A stretch of DNA of 64,000 nt from Alteribacillus iranensis (GCF_900113025.1 NZ_FONT01000004.1:232849-296848); one strand, 5' to 3'; positions 35,001 through 44,298 are shown, counted from the first letter of the stretch. Numbers and translations are program-made. The notes: generated by a model from the sequence alone, not told the origin.

Positions 35001-35129
35001 GTCAACTTCATCGATATGGAAAAGAGGAGTATGCCATGTACTGGTGGACACATGAAGATAAAGCTATTTCATTTATTCCTGTTTTCCTATAATTACACAA
35101 AGATAATACATACGGTGGCTAATCGATTA

Positions 35130-36872
35130 TCAGACGAATTCCACTTCCTTATGTCCAGGTTGTTGTGAGAACTTGTGACACTCATGAAAAGCAAAATGCT
35201 TACAGCCAGAACACTTCTTCTCGTTTATTCGAGAGAGAGCATCATCAATAGCCTCTCCCGTATGGTCAAATATATTTTCATTACCTATTACGTTATCTAA
35301 ATCAGATCGCCTAAATGATTCTCTTACTTCTGGTAATACGCCGGAAACAAGAACAGTCCCGCCACCTCTCTGAAAGTGTTGGATCAGGCTTCTGAAATTA
35401 GCCTCCCCTGTTGTATCCATAAAGGGTACTTTCCCCATGCGTAGTATTAATATCTTGGGTTTATAGTGAATCGATTCCATAATCCGTTGTTCAAATAATT
35501 GAGCTACACCAAAAAACAAAGGTCCTTCAATGGTGTACATACTAATTTGCGGGCAGTCATGTTGATCATTCACTACATGCGACTGAACGGTTTCCTGCTC
35601 TTTCGAATGATCCGGGAGCACCTTAGACACAACAAGCATGGAACTCATGCGCTTTGCAAACAATACCACTGCTAATATTAGCCCAACTTGTACTGCTGTT
35701 GTAATACTTGTAAATACCGTGAATAAGAAAGTGGTCAGTAAAATGAGAGAGTCTCCTGATTTCATTTTTAATACATGGGCAAATTGTTTCCTTTCACTCA
35801 TATTCCAAGCTACCACCATTAAAACAGGAGCCATGCTCGCTAGTGGAATATGAGATGCATACGGAGCCAGAAGTAAAATAGTTATTAACACAAAAATACT
35901 ATGAATAATACCCGACATTGGAGATACTGCTCCGGATTTTATATTCGTAGCAGTACGAGCGATAGCTCCTGTGGCTGGAATCCCACCAAACAATGGTGTC
36001 ACCACATTAGCGATCCCCTGACCAATTAATTCTTTGTTACTGTTGTGTTTACTATTCGTCATTCCGTCAGCGACTACTGCCGACAACAATGATTCGATTC
36101 CGCCGAGCATAGCAATGGCGAATGCTGGTGCGAGCAAGTACTGGATACGTTCCCATGATATTTCAGGGACAGAGAGTGATGGAAACTCACTTGGAATATT
36201 GCCAAATACTGTGCTTATCGTTGGAACATGTCCTGAAAAAAAGATAGATGCGATTACCGTTGATACGATTAAACCAATGAGCGAGCCTGGTACTTTCCGA
36301 AATAACTTAGGGGAAATAAGTATGGTAACGAGACAAATCATTGCCGTGGCGACTCCATAGACGTTAATCGTATCCATATGCTTGTAAATTTCCTTCATAT
36401 TTGCAATAAAGGATTCATGCTTTTCAATCTCTGTCAGCCCCAAAAAATTAGCTATCTGACCTGTGAAAATAATGACAGCAATGCCCGATGTAAACCCGAT
36501 GGTAACAGGTCTGGGTATAAATTTAATGAAGGAACCAAGCTTAAACATACCTAACAAACAGAGAATAATACCCGCCATCAAACCAGCAAGCAGTAAGTCC
36601 TCATATCCGTATGTAATCACAATACCTAGCAATATAGGTATAAATGCACCAGTTGGACCGCCAATTTGGAATTTTGAACCACCGAAAATTGAAATAAGGA
36701 TACCTGCGATAACCGTTGTATATATTCCATATTCCGGTTTTACACCAGAAGCTACAGCGAATGCCATTCCTAATGGGATAGCGATAACTCCTACAATAAC
36801 CCCTGACAATAAATCCTTTTGCAAATGCTGGAAGGAATACCCCTCAAATCTCCCTCTCCATAACCCTTTCAC
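35130..36872 (-). CDS. SulP family inorganic anion transporter with STAS domain
   Basis: Membrane transporter of 580 residues: about 12-14 membrane segments (residues about 15-420) with the SulP signature region GIYTTVIAGILISIFGGSKF and QIGGPTGAFIP, then a cytoplasmic STAS domain (about 445-550, with FMDTTGEANFRSL). Sulfate, bicarbonate or other anions are typical substrates. The C-terminal tail carries an unusual Cys/His cluster, CSGCKHFAFHECHKF, which could bind metal or react with sulfur species. The start is a GTG at 36872 with GAAGGGTG upstream. It sits between an ArsR regulator gene upstream and a CstR-like repressor gene downstream, all on the minus strand, suggesting redox- or sulfur-responsive control. 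Confidence 0.92.
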   Translation of the reverse strand: MKGLWRGRFEGYSFQHLQKDLLSGVIVGVIAIPLGMAFAVASGVKPEYGIYTTVIAGILISIFGGSKFQIGGPTGAFIPILLGIVITYGYEDLLLAGLMAGIILCLLGMFKLGSFIKFIPRPVTIGFTSGIAVIIFTGQIANFLGLTEIEKHESFIANMKEIYKHMDTINVYGVATAMICLVTILISPKLFRKVPGSLIGLIVSTVIASIFFSGHVPTISTVFGNIPSEFPSLSVPEISWERIQYLLAPAFAIAMLGGIESLLSAVVADGMTNSKHNSNKELIGQGIANVVTPLFGGIPATGAIARTATNIKSGAVSPMSGIIHSIFVLITILLLAPYASHIPLASMAPVLMVVAWNMSERKQFAHVLKMKSGDSLILLTTFLFTVFTSITTAVQVGLILAVVLFAKRMSSMLVVSKVLPDHSKEQETVQSHVVNDQHDCPQISMYTIEGPLFFGVAQLFEQRIMESIHYKPKILILRMGKVPFMDTTGEANFRSLIQHFQRGGGTVLVSGVLPEVRESFRRSDLDNVIGNENIFDHTGEAIDDALSRINEKKCSGCKHFAFHECHKFSQQPGHKEVEFV

Positions 36873-37044
36873 TTTTCACCCTTCTTTTCGATATAAATTT
36901 ATTTTATCCAAAAACTTCTTCTATCTTGTCCGATAAAAAGTATCGCCTCTATTTGCCTGAAATGTACTGTGTTATCTCCAAGCATTTCTTCAAGCTGTTT
37001 GTATATTCCAGAAAAAATGTCTGCTAGTAAAGTGTTTCATCTAC

Positions 37045-37380
37045 TTAACTATTTTTGTCGGTTTCTAACCTCTCTAACATGGAATAGGTATCCACTAAAT
37101 GATTGTTAAATATATCTTTTGCTACATCTAGCAATTCTGAAATTGCAGGATCGCGCAGCGAGTAGACGACATGTTTTCCATTTTTTGTTCCAACTACGAT
37201 ATTTTTATTCCGGAGCACACTTAATTGTTGAGAAACAGCTGACCCTTCACTTTGAAGCGCACGCTGGATCTCATTGACACTTTTTTCTCCCTCTGATAAA
37301 ACTTCTAAAATACGTATTCTTAGCGGATGTGACAATGCTTTAAAAAAATCCGCCTTAAATTGCTGTAAATCATTCCACAT
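37045..37380 (-). CDS. ArsR-family winged-helix regulator
   Basis: A 111-residue repressor with the ArsR fold: ALSHPLRIRILEVLSEGEKSVNEI at the N-terminus, the recognition helix SAVSQQLSVLRNKNIV and a wing with KNGKHVVYSLRDP. There is no cysteine at all, so the classical metal or persulfide thiol sites are missing; sensing must use other residues or a protein/ligand partner. AGAGGTAAT precedes the ATG. A long perfect palindrome 22-58 nt upstream is its probable operator. The SulP gene begins 172 nt downstream on the same strand and is the likely target. Confidence 0.9.
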   Translation of the reverse strand: MWNDLQQFKADFFKALSHPLRIRILEVLSEGEKSVNEIQRALQSEGSAVSQQLSVLRNKNIVVGTKNGKHVVYSLRDPAISELLDVAKDIFNNHLVDTYSMLERLETDKNS

Positions 37381-37402
37381 GATATTACCTCTTTTGCTCT
37401 AT

Positions 37403-37438
37403 ATAATCACATATTCAAAAATTTGAATATGTGATTAT
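37403..37438. promoter_or_regulatory. Long palindromic ArsR-type operator
   Basis: Two perfect 17-nt arms (37403-37419 and 37422-37438; inner parts ATATTCAAA and TTTGAATAT) surround an AA centre. The core resembles ArsR/SmtB operators. It lies 22 nt upstream of the ArsR start codon, so autoregulation is expected. Confidence 0.82.
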
Positions 37439-37605
37439 AAATTATACATCTCTTTTTCCTATAGTTCAATGGTCAAGAGACATACACGCAAAAATACATT
37501 TACGTTTACTTCCTGTGAATAAACCACTACCTACAAAGTTCGCTGAGGCTAGGCACAGAAGGTGGCCAACGTTTCATATTTGGTGATGCTTGTACTCTTT
37601 TCAAC

Positions 37606-37645
37606 TAAAATACTCCAGCTATTGACTGAGTCAAAGCTGGAGTAT
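37606..37645 (-). terminator. Terminator after namA
   Basis: On the minus strand ATACTCCAGCT pairs with AGCTGGAGTAT, followed by TTTTAG. It lies about 50 nt past the namA stop codon. Confidence 0.82.
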
Positions 37646-37697
37646 GTAATATTATGCCTTATTTCCCTCTATATCTTCTAAAACATCGAGGAGCACT

Positions 37698-38723
37698 TTA
37701 TTTAAAACCCATCATGTATTGAACAGGCGGCTCTGCTTCCATCTTCAATGCCTTGGCCGCCTCTAATGACCAATAAGGGTTGCGTAACATTCCTCTTCCG
37801 ATAATCGCCAGATCTGCTTCCCCATTCCCTATGACAGAATTGGCAAGTACTGGGTCCTCTAGGCGTCCTACTGCACCGACTGGTACCTCTACAGCTTTTT
37901 TGATTTCACGAGCGAGAGGAACTTGGTAGCCGGCATGTGTGCCAGGTTTACCCCCGCCGCCAATTGGTCCTTCCCCTCCAGAGCTTACATCAAACAAATC
38001 TACTCCCGCTTCTTTAAAAGCTTTAGAAAAGGAGATGCTTGTTTCTAATCCGTACCCTTCTTCCACATATTCTCTTGCTGATATGCGCATAAACAAAGGC
38101 ATATCTTCTGGTATTTCTTCTTTTACGGCCCGGATGATATCCACTCCAAATTTCGTGCGGTCTTTACCATATTCGTCTTCTCGCTTATTCGTATAAGGGG
38201 AAATAAATTGGTGTATTAAGTAACCATGAGCCCCGTGAAGTTCAATTACATCAAATCCTGCCTGAACAGCCCGTCGTGCAGCAAGACGGTATTTCTCTAC
38301 CATTTCTTTGACTTCTTCCGTTTCTAAAGCCCGCGGTTGCTTAAAGTTTTCATTGAAAGCAATTGCCGATGGGGCTACAGGAGTTTCAGCATCTTCTGCT
38401 TTTCGCCCTGCGTGGGCAATTTGAATTCCAATTTTTGCCCCATACCGATGAACTTCCTTCACAATGTTGGCGTAAGCCTCTATGTGTTCATCTGACCAAA
38501 TGCCAAGGTCACGGTTTGTAATACGACCGTCTGGCTCCACATCCGTCATCTCTATCATAATAAGCCCTGCCCCTCCTACGGCACGGCTGACGTAGTGCTG
38601 AAAATGCCATTCATTTGGTTTTCCATCCTCAGCCGTCACGGAATATTGGCACATGGGGGACATCACAATTCGGTTTTTTAAGTCCAGTCCTTTTAAACGG
38701 AAAGGGGAAAATAAATGATCCAT
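37698..38723 (-). CDS. namA: NADPH dehydrogenase NamA (YqjM-type old yellow enzyme)
   Basis: FMN-dependent ene-reductase of 341 residues (B. subtilis YqjM/NamA is 338). It reduces activated C=C bonds of unsaturated carbonyls and nitro compounds in the cytoplasm and is linked to oxidative and electrophile stress. Class-specific residues are visible: Cys25 and Tyr27 in MSPMCQYS, the substrate-anion pair in ELHGAHGYLIHQF, RISAREYVEEG and the FMN-phosphate region AIIGRGMLRNPYW. A GGAGAGATAAC precedes the ATG. The gene is monocistronic, with a terminator downstream and a 441-nt region upstream. Confidence 0.95.
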   Translation of the reverse strand: MDHLFSPFRLKGLDLKNRIVMSPMCQYSVTAEDGKPNEWHFQHYVSRAVGGAGLIMIEMTDVEPDGRITNRDLGIWSDEHIEAYANIVKEVHRYGAKIGIQIAHAGRKAEDAETPVAPSAIAFNENFKQPRALETEEVKEMVEKYRLAARRAVQAGFDVIELHGAHGYLIHQFISPYTNKREDEYGKDRTKFGVDIIRAVKEEIPEDMPLFMRISAREYVEEGYGLETSISFSKAFKEAGVDLFDVSSGGEGPIGGGGKPGTHAGYQVPLAREIKKAVEVPVGAVGRLEDPVLANSVIGNGEADLAIIGRGMLRNPYWSLEAAKALKMEAEPPVQYMMGFK

Positions 38724-39164
38724 TGTTATCTCTCCTTATTTTGTTAACTAACGATTAACTATAAAAAGTATAAATCATTACTATCTTTATTCTAAGTAAG
38801 TTGCTCATTCCTTATGTGAGATCACTACTCCAGCATACGTGGTTCTATTCTTTATGGTACTACGAAGCAAAAAAGAAATGCTTATCCACTTTTCACGGGA
38901 GATGAGTGAGCAAGCTCTCTAGTTTGCAGATTTTCCACTCACCCGTTCCCGCTATCGTGTCAGCATTTCTTTCAAAGGATTTGGTTGTTTTTCTATTTTA
39001 TTCTATTTCTAACTCAACTACCTCTTCTAACAATGGAACATTATACTAGGTGGATATTCTAGATCGGTTACACTCTCGCTAGTTCGATTGTTGCAGCCGA
39101 CGTTCCACGGTTCACCAATCAAACGAAGAATTTAAGAAATGGTCTCAGTCACTATCTTTTTCCA
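38724..39164. other. Intergenic region with a long imperfect hairpin
   Basis: No gene is supported. The region holds the namA promoter side and an inverted repeat about 100 nt long (38872-38972) that may end acsA transcription. Confidence 0.6.
38872..38972 (-). terminator. Long imperfect hairpin downstream of acsA
   Basis: AAAGAAATGCT (38872-38882) and AGCATTTCTTT (38962-38972) are perfectly complementary arms; inside, GGGA..GAGTG and CACTC..TCCC also pair. Read on the minus strand the stem ends in AGCATTTCTTTTTTGC, so it could terminate acsA transcription. It could also be a short MITE-like repeat. Confidence 0.5.
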
Positions 39165-40886
39165 CTACTCTTCCATGGTTGATAAATCACCAGTTGGAAG
39201 GTTAAGCTCCCATGCTTTCAACACGCGGCGCATGATTTTCCCTGAACGCGTTTTCGGGATGGAATCACGTATTTCAAATTGGCGAGGGGCCGCATGCGCT
39301 GCAAGTTTTGTCTTCACATGCTGTCTAATTTCTTCTAGTAGTTCCTCACTCTCTTCATACCCTTCTCTTAAGGTAAGGAACGCTTTAATCACTTCCCCTC
39401 GTACAGGGTCAGGTACGCCAATGACACCAGCTTCCGCAACAGCCGGATGTTCCACTAGTTTACTTTCTACTTCAAATGGTCCCACACGTTCACCAGACGT
39501 ATTGATTACATCATCTACCCGTCCTTCAAACCAGAAGTATCCCTCTTCATCCTTATACGCAGTATCTCCCGAAATAAACCAACCATTTAAAAAATACTGT
39601 TCATAGCGTTCTGGGTTATTCCAAACGGTACGTACCATAGCCGGCCATGTCGGCTTAATGGCAAGATTACCCATACGGCGAGCCGGTAGTTCTTCTCCAT
39701 TATCATCTATGATAGAGACTTCAATGCCCGGAAGCGGTTTACCCATGGATCCTGGCCTGATTGGATTACAACGGAAGTTCGCGCATACCGGGGCTCCCGT
39801 TTCTGTCATCCACCAATTATCGTGAATACGTAACTTTAATGCCTCTTGTCCCCAGCGAATGACTTCTGGATTTAATGGCTCTCCCGCCGATAACATATGA
39901 CGAAGGTGAGAAAGATCATATTTATTCGGAAGCTCGTCCCCGCTACTCATTAAGAGGCGAAAGGCTGTAGGAGCGCTAAACCACACACTGACTTTGTGCT
40001 TTTCAAGGGTAGAAAACCATTCTTCTGCATCAAAACGGCCACCACGAACTACATTTGTCACACCATTCAGCCAAGGTGCCCACATTCCTGCTGAAGTTCC
40101 AGTAACCCAACCAGGATCTGCCGTACACCAATATACGTCATCTTCTTTTAGATCGTATACCCATTTGCCTGCTAAGTACTGATGAAGCATGGCATCATGA
40201 GCTTGTAAAACTCCTTTAGGTTTACCAGTTGATCCCGAGGTATAAATTAACAGCATCCCATCTTCACGGTCTACCCATTCGATAGTGTGTTCGTCCTTAC
40301 TATTTATTAAATCCTTAAACAGAAGCTGGTTATTCTTGGTTCTCTCGTCCGCCCCTGCTAAAATGACGTATTCCAAATCAGGCAGATCGTTATCTGGTAT
40401 CCTATCAAGTAGTTCAGGGGTAGTAACGACGGCTTTTGCCCCACTGTCTGAAAGCCGCTCTTTGACAGCGCCTTCCATAAACGCTTCAAACATCGGTCCC
40501 GCAATTGCCCCTATTCTAAGAATTCCGAGCATAGAAATATATAATTCAGGGCTTCTTGGCATAAAAATAAATACTCGATCACCTTTTGTTATGCCATTAT
40601 CACGCAGGCCATTAGCAAACCTGGTAGACAAGTCTTTCAATTCAGAATAAGTGAAAGTTTCTTCTCGTTGACTATCGGCATATATGAGTGCAACCTTGTT
40701 TCCTTTCCCTTCTTCCACATGACGATCAATGGCTTCATGGACCATATTTACTTTTCCTGTATCAGACCAGGTGAAATGCTTTTCTATATCTTTCCAGTTC
40801 ATATCCTTCACTGTTTGCTCATAATTCTGAAGGTTCGCGGTCTGATCCATGTCTTTAATTTCGCGAAAATCTAACGAGCCTTCCAT
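39165..40886 (-). CDS. acsA: Acetyl-CoA synthetase AcsA
   Basis: AMP-forming acetate-CoA ligase of 573 residues, matching B. subtilis AcsA (572) over its length. Visible motifs: the ATP P-loop YTSGSTGKPKGV, DPGWVTGTSAG, NWWMTETGAP, FWFEGRVDDVINTSGERVGPFEVES and the C-terminal acetylation site KTRSGKIMRRVLKAW with Lys550. The ATG at 40886 is chosen because AAAGGGG lies 8 nt upstream. It activates acetate scavenged from the medium. In B. subtilis acsA is divergent from acuABC, which controls it by acetylation of that lysine; here no acu genes are adjacent, and the DNA upstream carries a pseudogene instead. No cre box was recognised. Confidence 0.95.
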   Translation of the reverse strand: MEGSLDFREIKDMDQTANLQNYEQTVKDMNWKDIEKHFTWSDTGKVNMVHEAIDRHVEEGKGNKVALIYADSQREETFTYSELKDLSTRFANGLRDNGITKGDRVFIFMPRSPELYISMLGILRIGAIAGPMFEAFMEGAVKERLSDSGAKAVVTTPELLDRIPDNDLPDLEYVILAGADERTKNNQLLFKDLINSKDEHTIEWVDREDGMLLIYTSGSTGKPKGVLQAHDAMLHQYLAGKWVYDLKEDDVYWCTADPGWVTGTSAGMWAPWLNGVTNVVRGGRFDAEEWFSTLEKHKVSVWFSAPTAFRLLMSSGDELPNKYDLSHLRHMLSAGEPLNPEVIRWGQEALKLRIHDNWWMTETGAPVCANFRCNPIRPGSMGKPLPGIEVSIIDDNGEELPARRMGNLAIKPTWPAMVRTVWNNPERYEQYFLNGWFISGDTAYKDEEGYFWFEGRVDDVINTSGERVGPFEVESKLVEHPAVAEAGVIGVPDPVRGEVIKAFLTLREGYEESEELLEEIRQHVKTKLAAHAAPRQFEIRDSIPKTRSGKIMRRVLKAWELNLPTGDLSTMEE

Positions 40887-41116
40887 GAAAATTACCCCTT
40901 TCATCATTCCTGAATGTACTATAACAGGTTATTATTTAATCATATTGTACAATAACATAATAACTATTGAAATACTTTTATTAAAAAACAAAATATTTTT
41001 TAGGAGAAGAAAAGGGATACATTATTATAGCTCCATTCAGGGTAAGACAATTTCAAGCCGAGATTTCTATTTTTAGAACCAGCAATGACGCATTATCACC
41101 GCTGGTTCTTTTACTA

Positions 41117-41714
41117 TTATTGAAAAATGTGATCGATGCTATGTATTTCTTTGGAGGCAAGGGACACATCCATCGTTTTCAGGTTGTCCAAGACTTGTGA
41201 AGGACGTTTTGCCCCCGGTATAATAGCATCGAATGAAGGGACGGTTAAATACCAGGCTAATACAACATGAGGAACATCGACTCCGTTGCTGCGAGCAATC
41301 TCACGAAGTTCTTCTACTTTCTATAGATTCAAACGCTCGCCTTGAAACTCAGGATGAGTGGATGTCATTGAATGTGGAGGATTCGGAATATTTACCTGCA
41401 AGCAAGCCAGACACTAATGGAAAGTAAGGAACAAACGTAATGTTATTTTCTTCAGTGTAAGGAAGCAGGTCTTGTTCCGCTCCTCGGTTTAGTAAGTTAT
41501 ATTCAGACTGAACAACATCCACGTACCCATCTTTGTTTGCTTCCTTTAATTGTTCAATCGTAAAATTCGATACACCAATCGTACGAATTCCTTCTTCTTC
41601 GTCCAGCGTATTCGGATAGATATTATGCCCTGCCACTGTGTTCGTACCTAAACCGACAGGATGAACGAAGACATCAGACTTTCCTAGCTTCGTATATTTT
41701 GTCACCCATTCCAC
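41117..41714 (-). pseudogene. Decayed aldo/keto reductase
   Basis: Remnant of an AKR gene. The N-terminal part (41714-41349) starts normally ([21 protein letters not shown]) but jumps from [10 protein letters not shown] to IRTIGVSNF, losing about 90-100 residues that would hold all four catalytic residues. The C-terminal part is in another frame ([10 protein letters not shown], a TAG at 41321-41323, then KVEELREIARSNGVDVPHVV and IIPGAKRPSQVLDNL), ending at TAA 41117-41119. At least three lesions (in-frame deletion, frameshift, nonsense) make a functional product impossible. The family would be an NADPH-dependent reductase of the IolS/YccK type. Confidence 0.88.
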
Positions 41715-41820
41715 TCCTTATCAACTTGTCATATGAATGTTTAAAATTGCCTTTTGCACAAAGATCACAAAACAAGACCTGATACAGACATACTAGCATA
41801 GCCTGCCTATTTTCAACTTA

Positions 41821-41848
41821 TTGACATACAAATCTTACGTTGTAAAAT
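41821..41848 (+). promoter_or_regulatory. SigA-type promoter of htpG
   Basis: TTGACA (41821-41826), a 16-nt spacer, and TAAAAT (41843-41848) with a preceding TG. It lies just upstream of the CIRCE element and 60 nt before the htpG start. Confidence 0.78.
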
Positions 41849-41861
41849 AAAAGTAAACAAA

Positions 41862-41888
41862 TTAGCACTCGACGTTTTGGAGTGCTAA
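41862..41888. promoter_or_regulatory. CIRCE element (HrcA operator) upstream of htpG
   Basis: Perfect arms TTAGCACTC (41862-41870) and GAGTGCTAA (41880-41888) with the canonical 9-nt spacer. It sits between the promoter and the ribosome site of htpG, implying HrcA repression relieved by heat shock. Confidence 0.97.
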
Positions 41889-41907
41889 AAAGGAAGGAGC
41901 TCTCCGA

Positions 41908-43785
41908 ATGGCTGTGAAAGAGTTTCAAGCAGAGTCTAAACGTTTGTTAGACATGATGGTTAATTCCATTTATTCTCAGAAAGAAATATTTTTAAGAGAG
42001 TTAATATCAAACGCAAGTGATGCGATTGATAAGATGTACTATAAGTCCTTAACCGATGACTCTATATCCTTCGACCGAGACAACTTCTACATAAAAATCA
42101 CTGCTGACCAAAATAATAGATTATTGAAAATTGAAGATACAGGCATTGGTATGTCCGAAGAGGAGTTGGAGTCCAATTTAGGAACGATTGCAAAAAGTGG
42201 ATCACTGGCATTTAAAAAGGAAACAGAAATAAAAGATGGTCATGATATTATCGGCCAATTCGGTGTTGGGTTTTATTCTGCGTTTATGGTTGCGGACACC
42301 GTGACTGTCTTGACTAAATCCGCAGACAGTAAGGAAGCTTTTAAATGGAACTCCAATGGCGCAGATGGGTACACCATTGAACCAGCAGATAAAAAGCACA
42401 CGGGAACGGAAGTTATTATCAAACTTAGAGAAAACACAGAAGATGAGAATTTCGATGAGTTTTTAGATGAGCATCGTATCAAAACAATTATTAAAAAGTA
42501 TTCTGACTTTATCCGCTATCCTATAAAAATGGATATCACTGTTCCAAAACCAAAAGAAAGCACGGAAAATGAGTTTGAAGAAATCGTGGAAGAGCAGACG
42601 GTTAACAGCATGGTGCCAATTTGGAGAAAAAACAAAAGTGAATTAAAAACAGAGGATTATGAAGCTTTTTATGCGGAAAAGCATTATGGCTTTGATAAAC
42701 CATTAAAACATCTCCATCTCAGCGTGGATGGGGCAGTTCGCTATCAAGCTATTCTTTTCATCCCTGAACAAACCCCGTTTGACTATTATACGAAAGAATT
42801 TGAAAAGGGGTTGGAATTGTATTCTAATAGTGTCTTGATTATGGAAAAGTCTCCTGATCTATTACCTGATTATTTTAGCTTTGTGAAAGGAATGGTTGAT
42901 TCAGAGGACTTATCCTTAAACATATCAAGGGAAATGTTACAGCATGATAGGCAACTTCAACTCATCGCCAAAAATATTAAAAATAAAATCAAAAACCTGC
43001 TGTTAAGCATGGTAAAAGATGACAGAGAGAACTATGAAACATTCTACCGTTCTTTTGGCCGCCAATTGAAGTTTGGCGTACAAATGGACTTCGGTGCTCA
43101 TAAGGATGATTTAAAGGACTTGCTCCTTTTCTATTCTTCCAAAGAAAAAAAGTTAGTGACACTTTCAGAATATATCTCTCGTATGTCCGAAAATCAAAAT
43201 TATATCTATTACGCTACAGGTGACTCATATGATCGCATAGAAAAACTGCCACAGACGGAAATGGTGTTAGACAAAGGCTATGAAATTCTTTACTTAAATG
43301 AAGATATCGATGAATTTGCTATCAAAACTTTAAGAGAGTATGAAGGTAAAGAGTTTAAGTCTGTAGCAAGCGGGGATTTAGGATTCGAAGAGGAGGAAGA
43401 GAAAAAGTCGGAAAAAGAAGAGGAGAATAACAAAGAACTGTTTGAGAAAATGAAAGATATCCTCGGAACTCGTGTAAAAGACGTAAGAGCATCTACGCGT
43501 TTAAAAACCCATCCTGTTTGTTTAACAGCAGAAGGTGAAGTTTCTATCGAAATGGAAAAAGTATTACAGTCGATGCCGGATAATCAAAACATTCAGGCAG
43601 AAAAAGTGTTAGAAATCAACACAGACCATGAAATATACAACTCTTTGACCAACGCATTAGCAAGCGATGAGGAAAAACTGAAATTGTATACGAATCTTCT
43701 CTTTAACCAGGCATGTCTTATTGAAGGGCTACCTGTAGAAGATCCCGTCGCTTTCACTAATGATATGTGTAAGGTGATGGTGTAA
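41908..43785 (+). CDS. htpG: Hsp90-family chaperone HtpG
   Basis: ATP-dependent cytoplasmic chaperone of 625 residues. The GHKL ATPase domain (about 1-215) shows [32 protein letters not shown] and [13 protein letters not shown]; the middle domain (about 225-495) contains the [14 protein letters not shown] segment; the C-terminal dimerisation domain follows a Glu/Lys-rich linker near residues 495-510. AGGAAGGAGC precedes the ATG. It is monocistronic under a SigA-like promoter with a perfect CIRCE element, so it belongs to the HrcA regulon here. In B. subtilis htpG is class III and lacks CIRCE, so control differs. Confidence 0.97.
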   Translation: MAVKEFQAESKRLLDMMVNSIYSQKEIFLRELISNASDAIDKMYYKSLTDDSISFDRDNFYIKITADQNNRLLKIEDTGIGMSEEELESNLGTIAKSGSLAFKKETEIKDGHDIIGQFGVGFYSAFMVADTVTVLTKSADSKEAFKWNSNGADGYTIEPADKKHTGTEVIIKLRENTEDENFDEFLDEHRIKTIIKKYSDFIRYPIKMDITVPKPKESTENEFEEIVEEQTVNSMVPIWRKNKSELKTEDYEAFYAEKHYGFDKPLKHLHLSVDGAVRYQAILFIPEQTPFDYYTKEFEKGLELYSNSVLIMEKSPDLLPDYFSFVKGMVDSEDLSLNISREMLQHDRQLQLIAKNIKNKIKNLLLSMVKDDRENYETFYRSFGRQLKFGVQMDFGAHKDDLKDLLLFYSSKEKKLVTLSEYISRMSENQNYIYYATGDSYDRIEKLPQTEMVLDKGYEILYLNEDIDEFAIKTLREYEGKEFKSVASGDLGFEEEEEKKSEKEEENNKELFEKMKDILGTRVKDVRASTRLKTHPVCLTAEGEVSIEMEKVLQSMPDNQNIQAEKVLEINTDHEIYNSLTNALASDEEKLKLYTNLLFNQACLIEGLPVEDPVAFTNDMCKVMV

Positions 43786-43868
43786 CTTTAAAATAAAGTT
43801 GTATCAAAAGCTAATAAAAAATGAACTTGTGACAGCCCTTTTTTCAATTAAATAAGCTTTGTTGTTAA

Positions 43869-44150
43869 AATGAACTTATCCCCTTTCGTATAAATGGCTC
43901 TTCAGGTTCGTTTGCACCATGGCACAAGGGCGACATCAGTTCAAACGACTTTCACTGTGTCTTCTTAGCCGCGGGCAAGGCTTCAGCTAACCGCCGTCGG
44001 TGGATCTTACTGCCACAGGATGTGGTGGCTTCTACGTTGGCTTACGCAGAACGCGTTGACTTTTGCGTTGCAAACAGGACGTTTGCGCTTTTAGCAAAAG
44101 ATCCATATTAGACGTTTGCGGTCTTAGTAGAAGTTCATTTATCTTAGCCG
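43869..44150. repeat. Dispersed palindromic repeat, copy B
   Basis: The element is bordered by AAATGAACTT (43869-43878) and its inverse AAGTTCATTT (44131-44140). The 47-nt core at 44057-44103 matches copy A (44/47), with arms CTTTTGC/GCAAAAG and GCAAAC/GTTTGC. Blocks 44024-44038 and 44126-44150 match copy A in reverse orientation. The order of blocks differs between copies, as if segments had inverted around the palindromic core. Confidence 0.75.
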
Positions 44151-44249
44151 ACGTCCCGCAGGCGTCTCACCTGTTCGCCATCAACCTTATGTAAGAAGTG
44201 GAAGAATCTAATCCTATTCATCCCAGCATTTGTTTCAGAACCTAAAATA

Positions 44250-44285
44250 AAAAGATGGCGGTGTGTCTTCACACCACCATCTTTC
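44250..44285 (-). terminator. Terminator after the two-TM gene
   Basis: AAAGATGGCGGTGTG pairs with CACACCACCATCTTT around a short loop; the minus strand continues with TTTTTA. Confidence 0.85.
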
Positions 44286-44298
44286 ATTATCCTTAAGT

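Larger units (their letters stand above)
43786..44298. other. Intergenic region holding repeat copy B and a terminator
   Basis: No gene is supported in these 513 nt. They contain the second copy of the dispersed palindromic repeat and the terminator of the convergent two-TM gene. The htpG terminator is not obvious; the repeat's own stems may serve. Confidence 0.65.

Noticed and set aside
40849-41076. Plus-strand reading frame upstream of acsA
   Set aside because: It starts inside acsA on the opposite strand, has no ribosome site, and its translation is low-complexity from AT-rich promoter DNA.
41074-41113. Hairpin AGAACCAGC...GCTGGTTCT near the decayed aldo/keto reductase as a terminator
   Set aside because: Its T-run is on the plus strand, where no gene precedes it, and on the minus strand it is followed by A residues; it may be a relic, so it was not listed as a feature.
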